Assembly: GCA_022567055.1 (NCBI GenBank)
Contig: JADFHU010000237.1
Coordinates: 1 to 7,856 of the forward strand
DNA from: Planctomycetota bacterium
Lineage (GTDB): Bacteria > Planctomycetota > Phycisphaerae > Sedimentisphaerales > Anaerobacaceae
Direction: 5' to 3'
Length of the DNA stretch: 7,856 nucleotides
Shown here: in pieces, positions 1-6,055 of the stretch
Numbering within the stretch: the first letter of the stretch is position 1
Layout: the number at the start of each line of letters is the position of its first letter
Notes under the pieces: model-generated
Databases searched by the model: none
What the model was told of the DNA's origin: nothing
The model's input: the letters and a program-made list of their open reading frames with translations, nothing else
Program-made: the position numbers and the translations under genes

Positions 1-4
1 CCGA

Positions 5-100
5 AAACGAGCGTTTCTGCGACTGGCAAGGAAGGCGAAGCAGGCCGTCCGAGGACGGTCGATGGAGCCTGACGCCGTCCAGACGCAGAATAAGCCGTTT
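5..100. repeat. Long nested imperfect palindrome, possible REP-like element or structured RNA
   Basis: Seen directly: five nested stems share one centre. AAACG (5-9) pairs with CGTTT (96-100), GC (11-12) with GC (94-95), TTCTGCGACTGG (15-26) with CCAGACGCAGAA (79-90; 11 of 12 pairs), CAGG (41-44) with CCTG (68-71), and CCGTC (45-49) with GACGG (54-58) around a CGAG loop. All three plus-strand frames stay open until stops at 70, 132 and 144, so the tail of an upstream gene cannot be excluded, but none of the translations is recognisable. The fold could be a dispersed intergenic repeat, a small RNA, or the 3' end of a transcript that begins outside the window. It lacks a T-run, so it is not a standard intrinsic terminator. 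Confidence 0.5.
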
Positions 101-358
101 GAATGCAGAGTCATTTTGCGTAGGTGCCCTTAGTCTACAGTTGTAAGTGTATTAATGTGTCCCGTTCCCAGATGCCTTAACGACACCTATGACTATACCC
201 AACTGCTCGGACGAAAACAACCAGTAAATTCCTTATTCAGAGAGGAAAGCAGGAAAAACTGGAGAAATCTACAGTCGGCCGGGAGGCCCCATGGCAGTCC
301 CTTGACGGGCCAAGCGATGGTCAAGCGATTGTTAAGCGAGAAATCGGTGGGCACTGGA
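101..358. other. Intergenic region with no supported gene
   Basis: A frame from 155 to 409 is open for 84 codons. Its translation matches no family I recognise, has no clear ribosome binding site, and runs through the repeats and hairpin just upstream of the aspS promoter, so I do not call it a gene. Visible elements are a GGCC-GGGA-GGCC mini-hairpin (277-288, a GNRA-type loop), which competes with a GGCCC/GGGCC pairing (285-289 with 307-311), and the 11-bp direct repeats listed separately. I see no tRNA, T-box or known riboswitch core here. Confidence 0.5.
311..343. repeat. Three tandem 11-bp direct repeats with AAGCGA core
   Basis: The core AAGCGA recurs at 312-317, 323-328 and 334-339, exactly 11 bp apart. 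The first two units (CAAGCGATGGT and CAAGCGATTGT) differ at one base. The third keeps the core but diverges after it. Spacing close to one helical turn puts all cores on the same DNA face, as in some operators and iterons. The array lies about 60 bp upstream of the proposed aspS promoter, so an activator site is possible. With only three short units, chance is also possible. Confidence 0.35.
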
Positions 359-407
359 TCTCGTCTACGCGAGAAAACCCCCGCACTACCGGGAAAAGGG
401 GTTTATT
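359..407 (+). terminator. Adjacent hairpins, terminator-like
   Basis: TCTCG (359-363) pairs with CGAGA (370-374). Immediately next to it AAACCCC (375-381) pairs with GGGGTTT (398-404), followed by ATT. The T-tract is short and interrupted, so termination efficiency is doubtful. The position, directly in front of the aspS promoter, suits insulation of aspS from upstream transcription. Confidence 0.4.
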
Positions 408-434
408 GACGGCAGGGTGGGATTCGACTATGGT
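406..434 (+). promoter_or_regulatory. Putative sigma70-type promoter of aspS
   Basis: A -35 box TTGACG (406-411, five of six consensus bases) and a -10 box TATGGT (429-434, four of six) are separated by the optimal 17 bp. Transcription would begin near 441, giving an aspS leader of about 64 nt. The leader shows no T-box or obvious attenuator. The call rests on the pattern alone. Confidence 0.5.
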
Positions 435-504
435 CTGAAGTTTCTGATTTTTGATGACCGTTCAGCGTCAGCTTACTCGATAACTGTTGAGAGAACCCTA
501 CACG

Positions 505-2307
505 ATGATAAAGAGAACGCGCAGCTGTGGACAGCTCCGGTTGACCGATGCCGGAACTAGTGTTGCTCTGGCGGGTTGGGTGCAGTCCTACCGGGATCAT
601 GGCAATCTGGTCTTCATTGACTTGCGGGATCGAGAGGGCCTGACGCAACTCGTGTTCAACCCGGAATTGTTGCCTGACGCCCACAGATGCGCCCGATCCC
701 TTAGATGCGAGTGGGTGATTGCCGTCACGGGGGATGTGCAGCCGCGGGGTGAAGGGCTGGAGAATCCCAAGTTGGCCACCGGACAGATCGAGGTCTCGGT
801 GCAGCGGATTGAAGTGCTCAATCCGTCGAAAACGCCACCGTTCGCGCTGGATGCGGCAGACAAGACCAATGAGGAACTGCGGCTGGTGTATCGCTACGTG
901 GATCTGCGTCGTCCGGCCATGCAACACAGACTGCGGACACGGCACAGAGTCACCTCGGTGGTTCGGCAGTACTTTGATGAGATTGGTTTCTGGGAGATCG
1001 AAACCCCCATGTTGGCCAAGAGTACGCCCGAAGGGGCACGGGATTTTCTAGTGCCCAGTCGTCTTAGCGAAGGCTGTTTCTATGCCCTGCCCCAATCCCC
1101 TCAGTTGTTCAAACAGATCCTGATGGTGGGTGGCGTGGAGAAGTACTTTCAGATCGTTCGTTGTTTCCGCGACGAGGATCCGCGGGCCGATCGTCAGGCC
1201 GAATTTACCCAGATCGATGTTGAGATGAGTTTCGTGGATAGTGATGATGTGATCGGCGTCCACGAGAAGATGATCGCGGCCATCTGGAAGAGGGTCTTGG
1301 ACGTCGAGGTGACCTTGCCCATGCGCCGGATGTCCTACCGTGAGGCCATGGACGACTATGGAATCGACCGTCCCGATCTCCGCTTCGACATGAAACTCAA
1401 GAACGTCGGCGGTATTGTGAAGCACTGTTCCTTCAAGGTCTTTACCTCCGTGCTGGACCAGGGTGGCATGGTGAAGGGGCTCTGCGCGAAGGGCGGGGAG
1501 TGCTACTCGCGGAGCGACATTGAAAAGACGCTGACATCATTGGTGGCGGACTACGGCGCCAAGGGCCTGGCATGGTGCAAGGTCCGCGCAGAGGAGGCAG
1601 CGCCGACCTTGGTAGGTGGCGTGGCCAAATTCATCGATCCGGCAGCAGCGAAGCAACTGATAGTGCTCTTTGGGGCCGAACCTGGGGATCTGCTGCTCTT
1701 CGTGGCAGACACTGAAAAAACGGCTAACAAGTCACTTGCAGCCCTACGCAGCAAGCTGGGGCAAGACCTGAAACTGTGCCAAGCGGGACAGTTCGAGTTT
1801 GTTTGGGTCATCGACTTTCCGCTGCTGGCGTGGAATGAGGATGAACAGCGCTATGATTCCCTCCACCACCCATTCACCGCCCCGGTGCCTGAAGAGCGGG
1901 ACAAGCTGGAATCCGATCCCGGGCATGTCAAGTCTCAAGCCTATGACCTGATCCTTAATGGCTATGAAATCGGCGGCGGCAGCATTCGTATTCATGAGTC
2001 CAAGATTCAGGAGCAAGTGTTCCGCCTGTTGAATATCTCTGAAGCACAGGCCGAAACGCAGTTTGGCTTCTTCTTGAAGGCCTTGGAGTACGGCGCGCCC
2101 CCCCACGGGGGCGTGGCCTTTGGGCTGGATCGGATCGTCATGCTGCTCACGGGGACGGACAATATTCGAGATGTCATCGCCTTTCCCAAGACTCAGCGGG
2201 GTCAGTGCTTGATGTCAAACGCGCCGAGTCAGGTGGATCAAAAGCAATTGGATGAGCTGGGCCTACGAACTCAGCGTCCTTCCCATGCGAGTCCATCGCA
2301 GGCTTAA
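505..2307 (+). CDS. aspS: Aspartate--tRNA ligase (AspRS), probably non-discriminating
   Basis: This cytoplasmic class II aminoacyl-tRNA synthetase joins aspartate to its tRNA with ATP. At 600 residues it has the usual bacterial length. Residues 1-110 form the OB-fold anticodon-binding domain (GWVQSYRDHG 24-33). The catalytic core has motif 1 ending in ETPML (166-170), ALPQSPQLFKQ (194-204), motif 2 FRDEDPRADRQAEFTQID (221-238), and motif 3 GVAFGLDRIVMLL (536-548). A bacterial GAD-type insertion lies at about 285-420. His32 and Gly84 align with P. aeruginosa His31 and Gly83, residues tied to charging of both tRNA-Asp and tRNA-Asn; E. coli has Leu and Lys there. I infer a non-discriminating enzyme that works with GatCAB. 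The ATG at 505 gives the normal N-terminus (MIKRTRSCGQL) with a GAGAG 11 nt upstream. A TTG at 487 would add six residues and is less likely. The kinase gene follows after 48 bp. Confidence 0.97.
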   Translation: MIKRTRSCGQLRLTDAGTSVALAGWVQSYRDHGNLVFIDLRDREGLTQLVFNPELLPDAHRCARSLRCEWVIAVTGDVQPRGEGLENPKLATGQIEVSVQRIEVLNPSKTPPFALDAADKTNEELRLVYRYVDLRRPAMQHRLRTRHRVTSVVRQYFDEIGFWEIETPMLAKSTPEGARDFLVPSRLSEGCFYALPQSPQLFKQILMVGGVEKYFQIVRCFRDEDPRADRQAEFTQIDVEMSFVDSDDVIGVHEKMIAAIWKRVLDVEVTLPMRRMSYREAMDDYGIDRPDLRFDMKLKNVGGIVKHCSFKVFTSVLDQGGMVKGLCAKGGECYSRSDIEKTLTSLVADYGAKGLAWCKVRAEEAAPTLVGGVAKFIDPAAAKQLIVLFGAEPGDLLLFVADTEKTANKSLAALRSKLGQDLKLCQAGQFEFVWVIDFPLLAWNEDEQRYDSLHHPFTAPVPEERDKLESDPGHVKSQAYDLILNGYEIGGGSIRIHESKIQEQVFRLLNISEAQAETQFGFFLKALEYGAPPHGGVAFGLDRIVMLLTGTDNIRDVIAFPKTQRGQCLMSNAPSQVDQKQLDELGLRTQRPSHASPSQA

Positions 2308-2343
2308 TGCACGACGGGCCCGGACGCATCAACGCGTTCAGGC

Positions 2344-2350
2344 GAGGTGG
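2344..2350 (+). promoter_or_regulatory. Ribosome binding site deciding the kinase start
   Basis: GAGGTGG lies 5 nt before the ATG at 2356. An in-frame GTG at 2347 falls inside this Shine-Dalgarno sequence, so the ATG, giving 541 residues, is preferred over the 544-residue version. Confidence 0.6.
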
Positions 2351-2355
2351 GGCGC

Positions 2356-3981
2356 ATGCGTTTGAATACCAAACTCGTCTTAACGAAGCTGCTGCAAAGG
2401 GTCCGCTTCCGGCCCTTGTCCCTGGCTGAGAAGTGCCGCCTCATGTTCGGCGCGGCTGTCATTTTCAGCATGATGCTGGTTCTGCTTTTCCCCTACACCT
2501 GGATGCGGATGCTCACGCGTAAGGACATCCTGGATGTGTGCAAGGAGAGAGCCAATGCCCTGTATCGGTCTCATTTTCAGTTTGACAAGGTCTCGTCGTC
2601 GAACCGTCCCCCCCTAGATCCGTCCGGCGGCGAGCTGGACCCCAACAGCTTGCCGATCCAGTGGATTCGTTTTACCGGGGTGGAGGAGACCGATTTTAAG
2701 GCGGTGACGGCGGATCAAAAAGTTCTCATCAAGTCCGTTCTGGAGGATCTCAGTCTCGACCACGAGATGCTCACCGACAGGGCGAACGGCAAGATCCAGA
2801 GGCACTACGTCAAAGTGTTTCGGGCGAATGAAAGTTGTATTGCCTGCCACAATCCCCAGGGTGCCGCAGGTCCCTTCTCCCCCAATGAGGCGGTCGGCGC
2901 CGCCTTGGTCGTATACCGTGACCTGAGCGGCGAGATCGGCAAGATCCGCTTGGTGAGTCGTGTCGGTACGCTCATCGCCGGACTGATCGGCGGTACGGGC
3001 TCCATCATTGCCTTTTACTGGATTACCCAGCGCGTCTTTCTGCGGCCGATTCGTCAACTCCGCGCCATGGCCAACAATGTCGCAGATGGCAACTTGGACA
3101 TCCGGAGCACGATCGCCACCGGAGATGAGTATCAACGTCTGGCGGAGGCATTCAACCACATGTTGGACAACCTGGAGGCGGCCCAGGTGAAACTGCGCGA
3201 GGCCAACAAACAGCTTGATTCAAAGATAGTGGAACTGTCGGACCGGAACATTGAGCTGTTCCAGGCGAATGCCCTCAAGAGTGAGTTTCTGGCGAACATG
3301 AGTCACGAGTTCAGGACACCGTTGAATGCCATATTGGGCTTTGCTCAGGTCATCCGCGACAAACCCGCCTTGCTGAGCAAAGAGAAGGAACAGCGCTACG
3401 CCGAGAACATTATGACGAGCGGCAACCGCCTGTTGGTGATGATCAACGACCTGCTCCAGTTGGCCAAGACACGGTCGGACAAGATGGAGTTGCATATCGA
3501 ACGGGCCTCGATGCACCAGGTGGTTGAGACACTGGTCTCCTCCCTGGCCATGCTGGCCAAAGAGAAAAAGATTAAGATAAAGAGCCACGTCGATGCGGAC
3601 ATTCCGATGTTGAACACAGACATCGGAAAAGTTCAACAGATCTTGCACAATCTCTTTAGCAATGCGGTGAAGTTTACCGATCGGCGCGGTCGGATTGAGC
3701 TACATGCCGGGATGATCGAAGAAAACACGGTTCGTATCTCGGTCAAGGACAACGGCTGTGGTATCTCTTCCGAAGATCAGGAAAAGATCTTCCAGAAGTT
3801 TCGGCAAGTCGATGGGTCCATTACGCGTCAATCCTCCGGGACCGGTTTGGGTCTGGCGATCAGTAGAGAGCTTGCCACCATGGTGGCCGGCCACATCGGA
3901 TTGGAGAGTGAGAAAGGTCACGGCGCGACCTTTTGGCTCGAGCTGCCGGTCACGCTGGGTCTCGACGAAGACGCGGGATAG
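2356..3981 (+). CDS. Membrane sensor histidine kinase with c-type heme sensory domain (DUF3365/Tll0287-like)
   Basis: This is a transmembrane histidine kinase of 541 residues. A short cytoplasmic N-terminus is followed by TM1 (about 30-48), an extracytoplasmic sensor (about 50-202), TM2 (about 203-222), HAMP (about 223-275) and a coiled-coil linker (275-305). HisKA has the phosphoacceptor His317 in SHEFRTPLNAILGF. HATPase_c has the N box around Asn436 (HNLFSNAVKFT), G1 DNGCGI (465-470), the F box around KIFQKF and G2 GTGLGL (495-500). The sensor contains one CxxCH (CIACH, 161-165), a covalent heme c site, in a context typical of DUF3365/Tll0287-like domains. The heme would sit outside the membrane and could sense redox state or a gas such as NO or O2; the ligand is inferred. 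The protein ends soon after the ATPase domain with no receiver domain, and no response regulator is in the window, so its partner is unknown. It probably shares the aspS transcript, although the two functions are unrelated. Confidence 0.93.
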   Translation: MRLNTKLVLTKLLQRVRFRPLSLAEKCRLMFGAAVIFSMMLVLLFPYTWMRMLTRKDILDVCKERANALYRSHFQFDKVSSSNRPPLDPSGGELDPNSLPIQWIRFTGVEETDFKAVTADQKVLIKSVLEDLSLDHEMLTDRANGKIQRHYVKVFRANESCIACHNPQGAAGPFSPNEAVGAALVVYRDLSGEIGKIRLVSRVGTLIAGLIGGTGSIIAFYWITQRVFLRPIRQLRAMANNVADGNLDIRSTIATGDEYQRLAEAFNHMLDNLEAAQVKLREANKQLDSKIVELSDRNIELFQANALKSEFLANMSHEFRTPLNAILGFAQVIRDKPALLSKEKEQRYAENIMTSGNRLLVMINDLLQLAKTRSDKMELHIERASMHQVVETLVSSLAMLAKEKKIKIKSHVDADIPMLNTDIGKVQQILHNLFSNAVKFTDRRGRIELHAGMIEENTVRISVKDNGCGISSEDQEKIFQKFRQVDGSITRQSSGTGLGLAISRELATMVAGHIGLESEKGHGATFWLELPVTLGLDEDAG

Positions 3982-4004
3982 TCTCTGCCACGACGAAACT
4001 TCAT

Positions 4005-4805
4005 CTAGGGCTGCGCTATTCCCGCTGCAACCAGCTCGGTTCTCGCCTCCGTCAGGAGGGTTACCATGTCGTCGTGGATGAATCCGTTGGTGGCAACGAG
4101 TTCCCCCGGCATCCTGGCGTTGGTGCCGGTAAAATCGCTGAGTTTCCCGCCCGCCTCTTCGAGTATCAGTCCGCCCGCGGCCATGTCGTAGATCTTGAGA
4201 TTCAATTCCCAAAACCCTTCCAGGAGCCCGCAGGCCACGTAACTCAAATCAATCGCGCAGGATCCATAGCGACGGATCCCGCGAATTTTGCCCACGACTT
4301 GGGAGAAGTAGGGCAAATTGTTATGTTCATGATCGGCGCGGATACACGCAAAGCCGGTTCCTAGCACGGAGTCGATCAGTCTGGCCCGTTGGGAGACGGC
4401 GATGGCAACGCCGTTGCGTGTGGCCCCTTGTCCTCGCTCGGCCAGGAAGAGTTCGTCGAGCACCGGGGCGTTCACGCCACCCAGCACGACACGCCCCGCC
4501 TGTTCGAGGGCGATGGAGATGGAGTAGAAGGGTTGGCCATGCAAGAAGGATGTAGTACCGTCGATGGGATCGATGATCCAGCGATACTCGTTGCCCTGAT
4601 GCTCCCCGGTCTCTTCCCCGAGCAGGCTGTGCTCGGGGAACCGTTTCCTGATCTGCTCAAAGAGGAAGGACTCTACCGCCGTGTCCGCCTCCGTCACCAG
4701 ATCCTTCTCCGATTTCTTGTCGACTCGGAGGGTTGACAGCCGGGACCGGTAGTCCAAAGAGATGTGTCCCGCCTCGATGGTGATGTCTCGTAGGAAGTCT
4801 TTCAA
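4005..4805 (-). CDS. Inositol monophosphatase family protein
   Basis: This is a magnesium-dependent phosphatase of the IMPase/SuhB/CysQ/HisN superfamily, 266 residues, the usual length. Key residues are all present: KDLVTEAD (34-41), the metal ligand pair in GEET (63-66), the signature DPIDGTTSF (79-87) with Asp79 and Asp82, and the C-terminal Asp207 in YDMAAGGLILEEAGG (206-220). Most relatives have WDMAAG, so Tyr206 replaces the usual Trp next to the metal ligand, a mild variation. The substrate could be inositol phosphate, histidinol phosphate, PAP or a sugar phosphate, and the sequence does not settle it. The start is TTG at 4805. No in-frame ATG exists between it and the stop upstream, and the N-terminus from here aligns with the first family helix (LRDITIEAG). 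A GGAAGGG lies rather far away (15 nt). It begins 28 nt after the M20 stop, so the two are probably co-transcribed. Confidence 0.93.
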   Translation of the reverse strand: MKDFLRDITIEAGHISLDYRSRLSTLRVDKKSEKDLVTEADTAVESFLFEQIRKRFPEHSLLGEETGEHQGNEYRWIIDPIDGTTSFLHGQPFYSISIALEQAGRVVLGGVNAPVLDELFLAERGQGATRNGVAIAVSQRARLIDSVLGTGFACIRADHEHNNLPYFSQVVGKIRGIRRYGSCAIDLSYVACGLLEGFWELNLKIYDMAAGGLILEEAGGKLSDFTGTNARMPGELVATNGFIHDDMVTLLTEARTELVAAGIAQP

Positions 4806-4833
4806 ATGTAAGCGCCTATGCCCTTCCGGTCCT

Positions 4834-5946
4834 TCAGGTCAGGAATTCGACAATGATTTTCTTGTAGTAGGCCACGGCTCGCTCCACCGCGGTGATTTCG
4901 ATGTATTCGTTGGGCTGATGGCACATCGAGCCATCCCCGGGCCCGAAGATCAGAATCGGAGCGCCCAGCGGTGTGAGAAAGGGGGCGTCAGTCGTGTAAC
5001 CCACGGCCCTGGTCTCCTTGATGTCGACCGTGGCGCAAAAGCCCTTGACGAACTCGTGCTCGGTGTCGGTCTCAATGCTTCCTACCGAACGGATGATCGA
5101 GATCGACGCCTCAAACTCGGCATGCCTCTCATCTAGTTTCACCAGCATCGCCTCCAGGCGGTCGATGATGTCTTGGCTGGCCTGGCCCGGCAGCGTGCGA
5201 AAGTCAATGCCCAGCGTACACCGGTCCGGAATGACGTTGAGGGCCTTGCCCGCCTCGATGGTGTTGATGCTCATGGAACAGGACCCCAAACGGGGATGGG
5301 GCTCGGCCTCTATCGAGAACTCGGCCAGCAGGTCCAGGACCTGCTTCATGGAGCTGATCGCATTGATGCCCAAATGAGGCGTCGAGCCATGGGCGGTCTT
5401 TCCCTTGGTGACAATGTTGAGCCACAGGAGGCCCCGGTGCGCCGAAACGATCTCAAAGCCGGTGGGCTCCGGTACGATGACACCGGCAAAATCGGGTAGA
5501 TCCGCCCTGGCCTCTACGAAGCGCCGGATGCCGCAGCCATCCGTTTCTTCGCCGGCCGTCGCGGCGAAGACGACGTCTCCCTCTAAAGGGACGCCCTCTG
5601 CGACAATCTCGCAGATGGCCGTGGCGGCCGCCGCGGTGCCCCCTTTCATGTCTGTGGAGCCCCGTCCATGCACCTTCCCTGCGTCAATCACTCCAGAAAA
5701 GGGAGGATAGCGCCACTCGCTGTCTCCCGGAGGAACCACATCGTGGTGACAGGCGAACAGCAGGGCCTTTTTCCGGCCCGAGGAACGCAGGTGGGCGATA
5801 CAGTTGGAGCGAGTGGTGTCCCAAGTGTCAATCGAACACGGAACACCGTGGCGCCCAAAGTAGTCGGAAATCACTTGGGATGCCGCGACTTCCCCCTTGT
5901 CCAAGGTGGACTGGGCTTGCACGAGTTGAGATAGGAACTGTATCAC
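4834..5946 (-). CDS. M20-family metallohydrolase, ArgE/DapE-type deacylase or peptidase
   Basis: This cytoplasmic dizinc amidohydrolase has 370 residues from the chosen start, close to ArgE and DapE (about 375-385). All metal ligands can be identified: His67 with Asp69 (HHDVVPPG), bridging Asp99 (GRGSTDMKGG), general base Glu133 and ligand Glu134 (AGEETDG), Glu160 (PEPTG) and His343 (GPGDGSMCHQPNEYI). The dimerisation lid lies at about 170-285, with HGSTPHLGINAI (186-197). The substrate could be N-acetylornithine, succinyl-diaminopimelate or a dipeptide; no arg or dap genes are nearby to decide. The open frame extends to a GTG at 6021, but the extra 25 codons run through a perfect hairpin and a promoter-like site. 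I therefore prefer the GTG at 5946, where the family's first helix begins (MIQFLSQLVQ). Neither start has a good Shine-Dalgarno sequence. Confidence 0.92.
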   Translation of the reverse strand: MIQFLSQLVQAQSTLDKGEVAASQVISDYFGRHGVPCSIDTWDTTRSNCIAHLRSSGRKKALLFACHHDVVPPGDSEWRYPPFSGVIDAGKVHGRGSTDMKGGTAAAATAICEIVAEGVPLEGDVVFAATAGEETDGCGIRRFVEARADLPDFAGVIVPEPTGFEIVSAHRGLLWLNIVTKGKTAHGSTPHLGINAISSMKQVLDLLAEFSIEAEPHPRLGSCSMSINTIEAGKALNVIPDRCTLGIDFRTLPGQASQDIIDRLEAMLVKLDERHAEFEASISIIRSVGSIETDTEHEFVKGFCATVDIKETRAVGYTTDAPFLTPLGAPILIFGPGDGSMCHQPNEYIEITAVERAVAYYKKIIVEFLT

Positions 5947-5953
5947 GGGGATG

Positions 5954-5982
5954 ATTGTAGCGGCTAAGGGGCGAGATGGAAA
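5954..5982 (-). promoter_or_regulatory. Putative promoter of the M20-phosphatase unit
   Basis: On the minus strand TTTCCA (5982-5977, four of six) and TACAAT (5959-5954, five of six) are separated by 17 bp. Transcription would start at about 5947, practically on the GTG at 5946, so the mRNA might be leaderless. This fits the absence of a Shine-Dalgarno sequence but is inferred only from the pattern. Confidence 0.4.
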
Positions 5983-5987
5983 TAGCT

Positions 5988-6013
5988 GAGCCCCGCCAAT
6001 GTCGGCGGGGCTC
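5988..6013 (-). terminator. Perfect 10-bp hairpin after the protease gene
   Basis: GAGCCCCGCC (5988-5997) and GGCGGGGCTC (6004-6013) are exact reverse complements around a 6-nt loop, 43 nt past the protease stop codon. The stem is strong enough for an intrinsic terminator. The sequence after it on the minus strand (AGCTATTTCC) is only weakly T-rich, so it may instead stabilise the 3' end of the mRNA or end transcription incompletely. Confidence 0.55.
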
Positions 6014-6055
6014 GGAATCACTCTGGAAAATCCAAGAGAAGATGTTGCCGAGGGG

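Noticed and set aside
21..60. Resemblance of the GGAAGG...GAAGCAGG segment to the SRP RNA core
   Set aside because: The conserved SRP loop order and the flanking helix are not matched, so the similarity looks superficial.
373..381. GAAAACCCC shared with the inner end of the right-hand element (7745-7753)
   Set aside because: A 9-base match alone is too short to argue that the 359-404 hairpins are a relic of the same element.
155..409. 84-codon plus-strand open frame upstream of aspS
   Set aside because: No recognisable family, no clear ribosome binding site, unnatural composition, and it runs through the direct repeats and hairpins.
435..504. T-box or attenuator in the aspS leader
   Set aside because: No T-box core sequence and no terminator/antiterminator pair are visible in about 64 nt.
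403..945. 180-codon minus-strand open frame over the start of aspS
   Set aside because: It is antisense to well-conserved AspRS codons; its translation shows no domain.
2614..3159. 181-codon minus-strand open frame inside the kinase gene
   Set aside because: Shadow of the kinase coding frame; no family features.
3700..4212. 170-codon minus-strand open frame across the convergent junction
   Set aside because: It overlaps the kinase C-terminus and the phosphatase end, both of which have intact conserved motifs in other frames.
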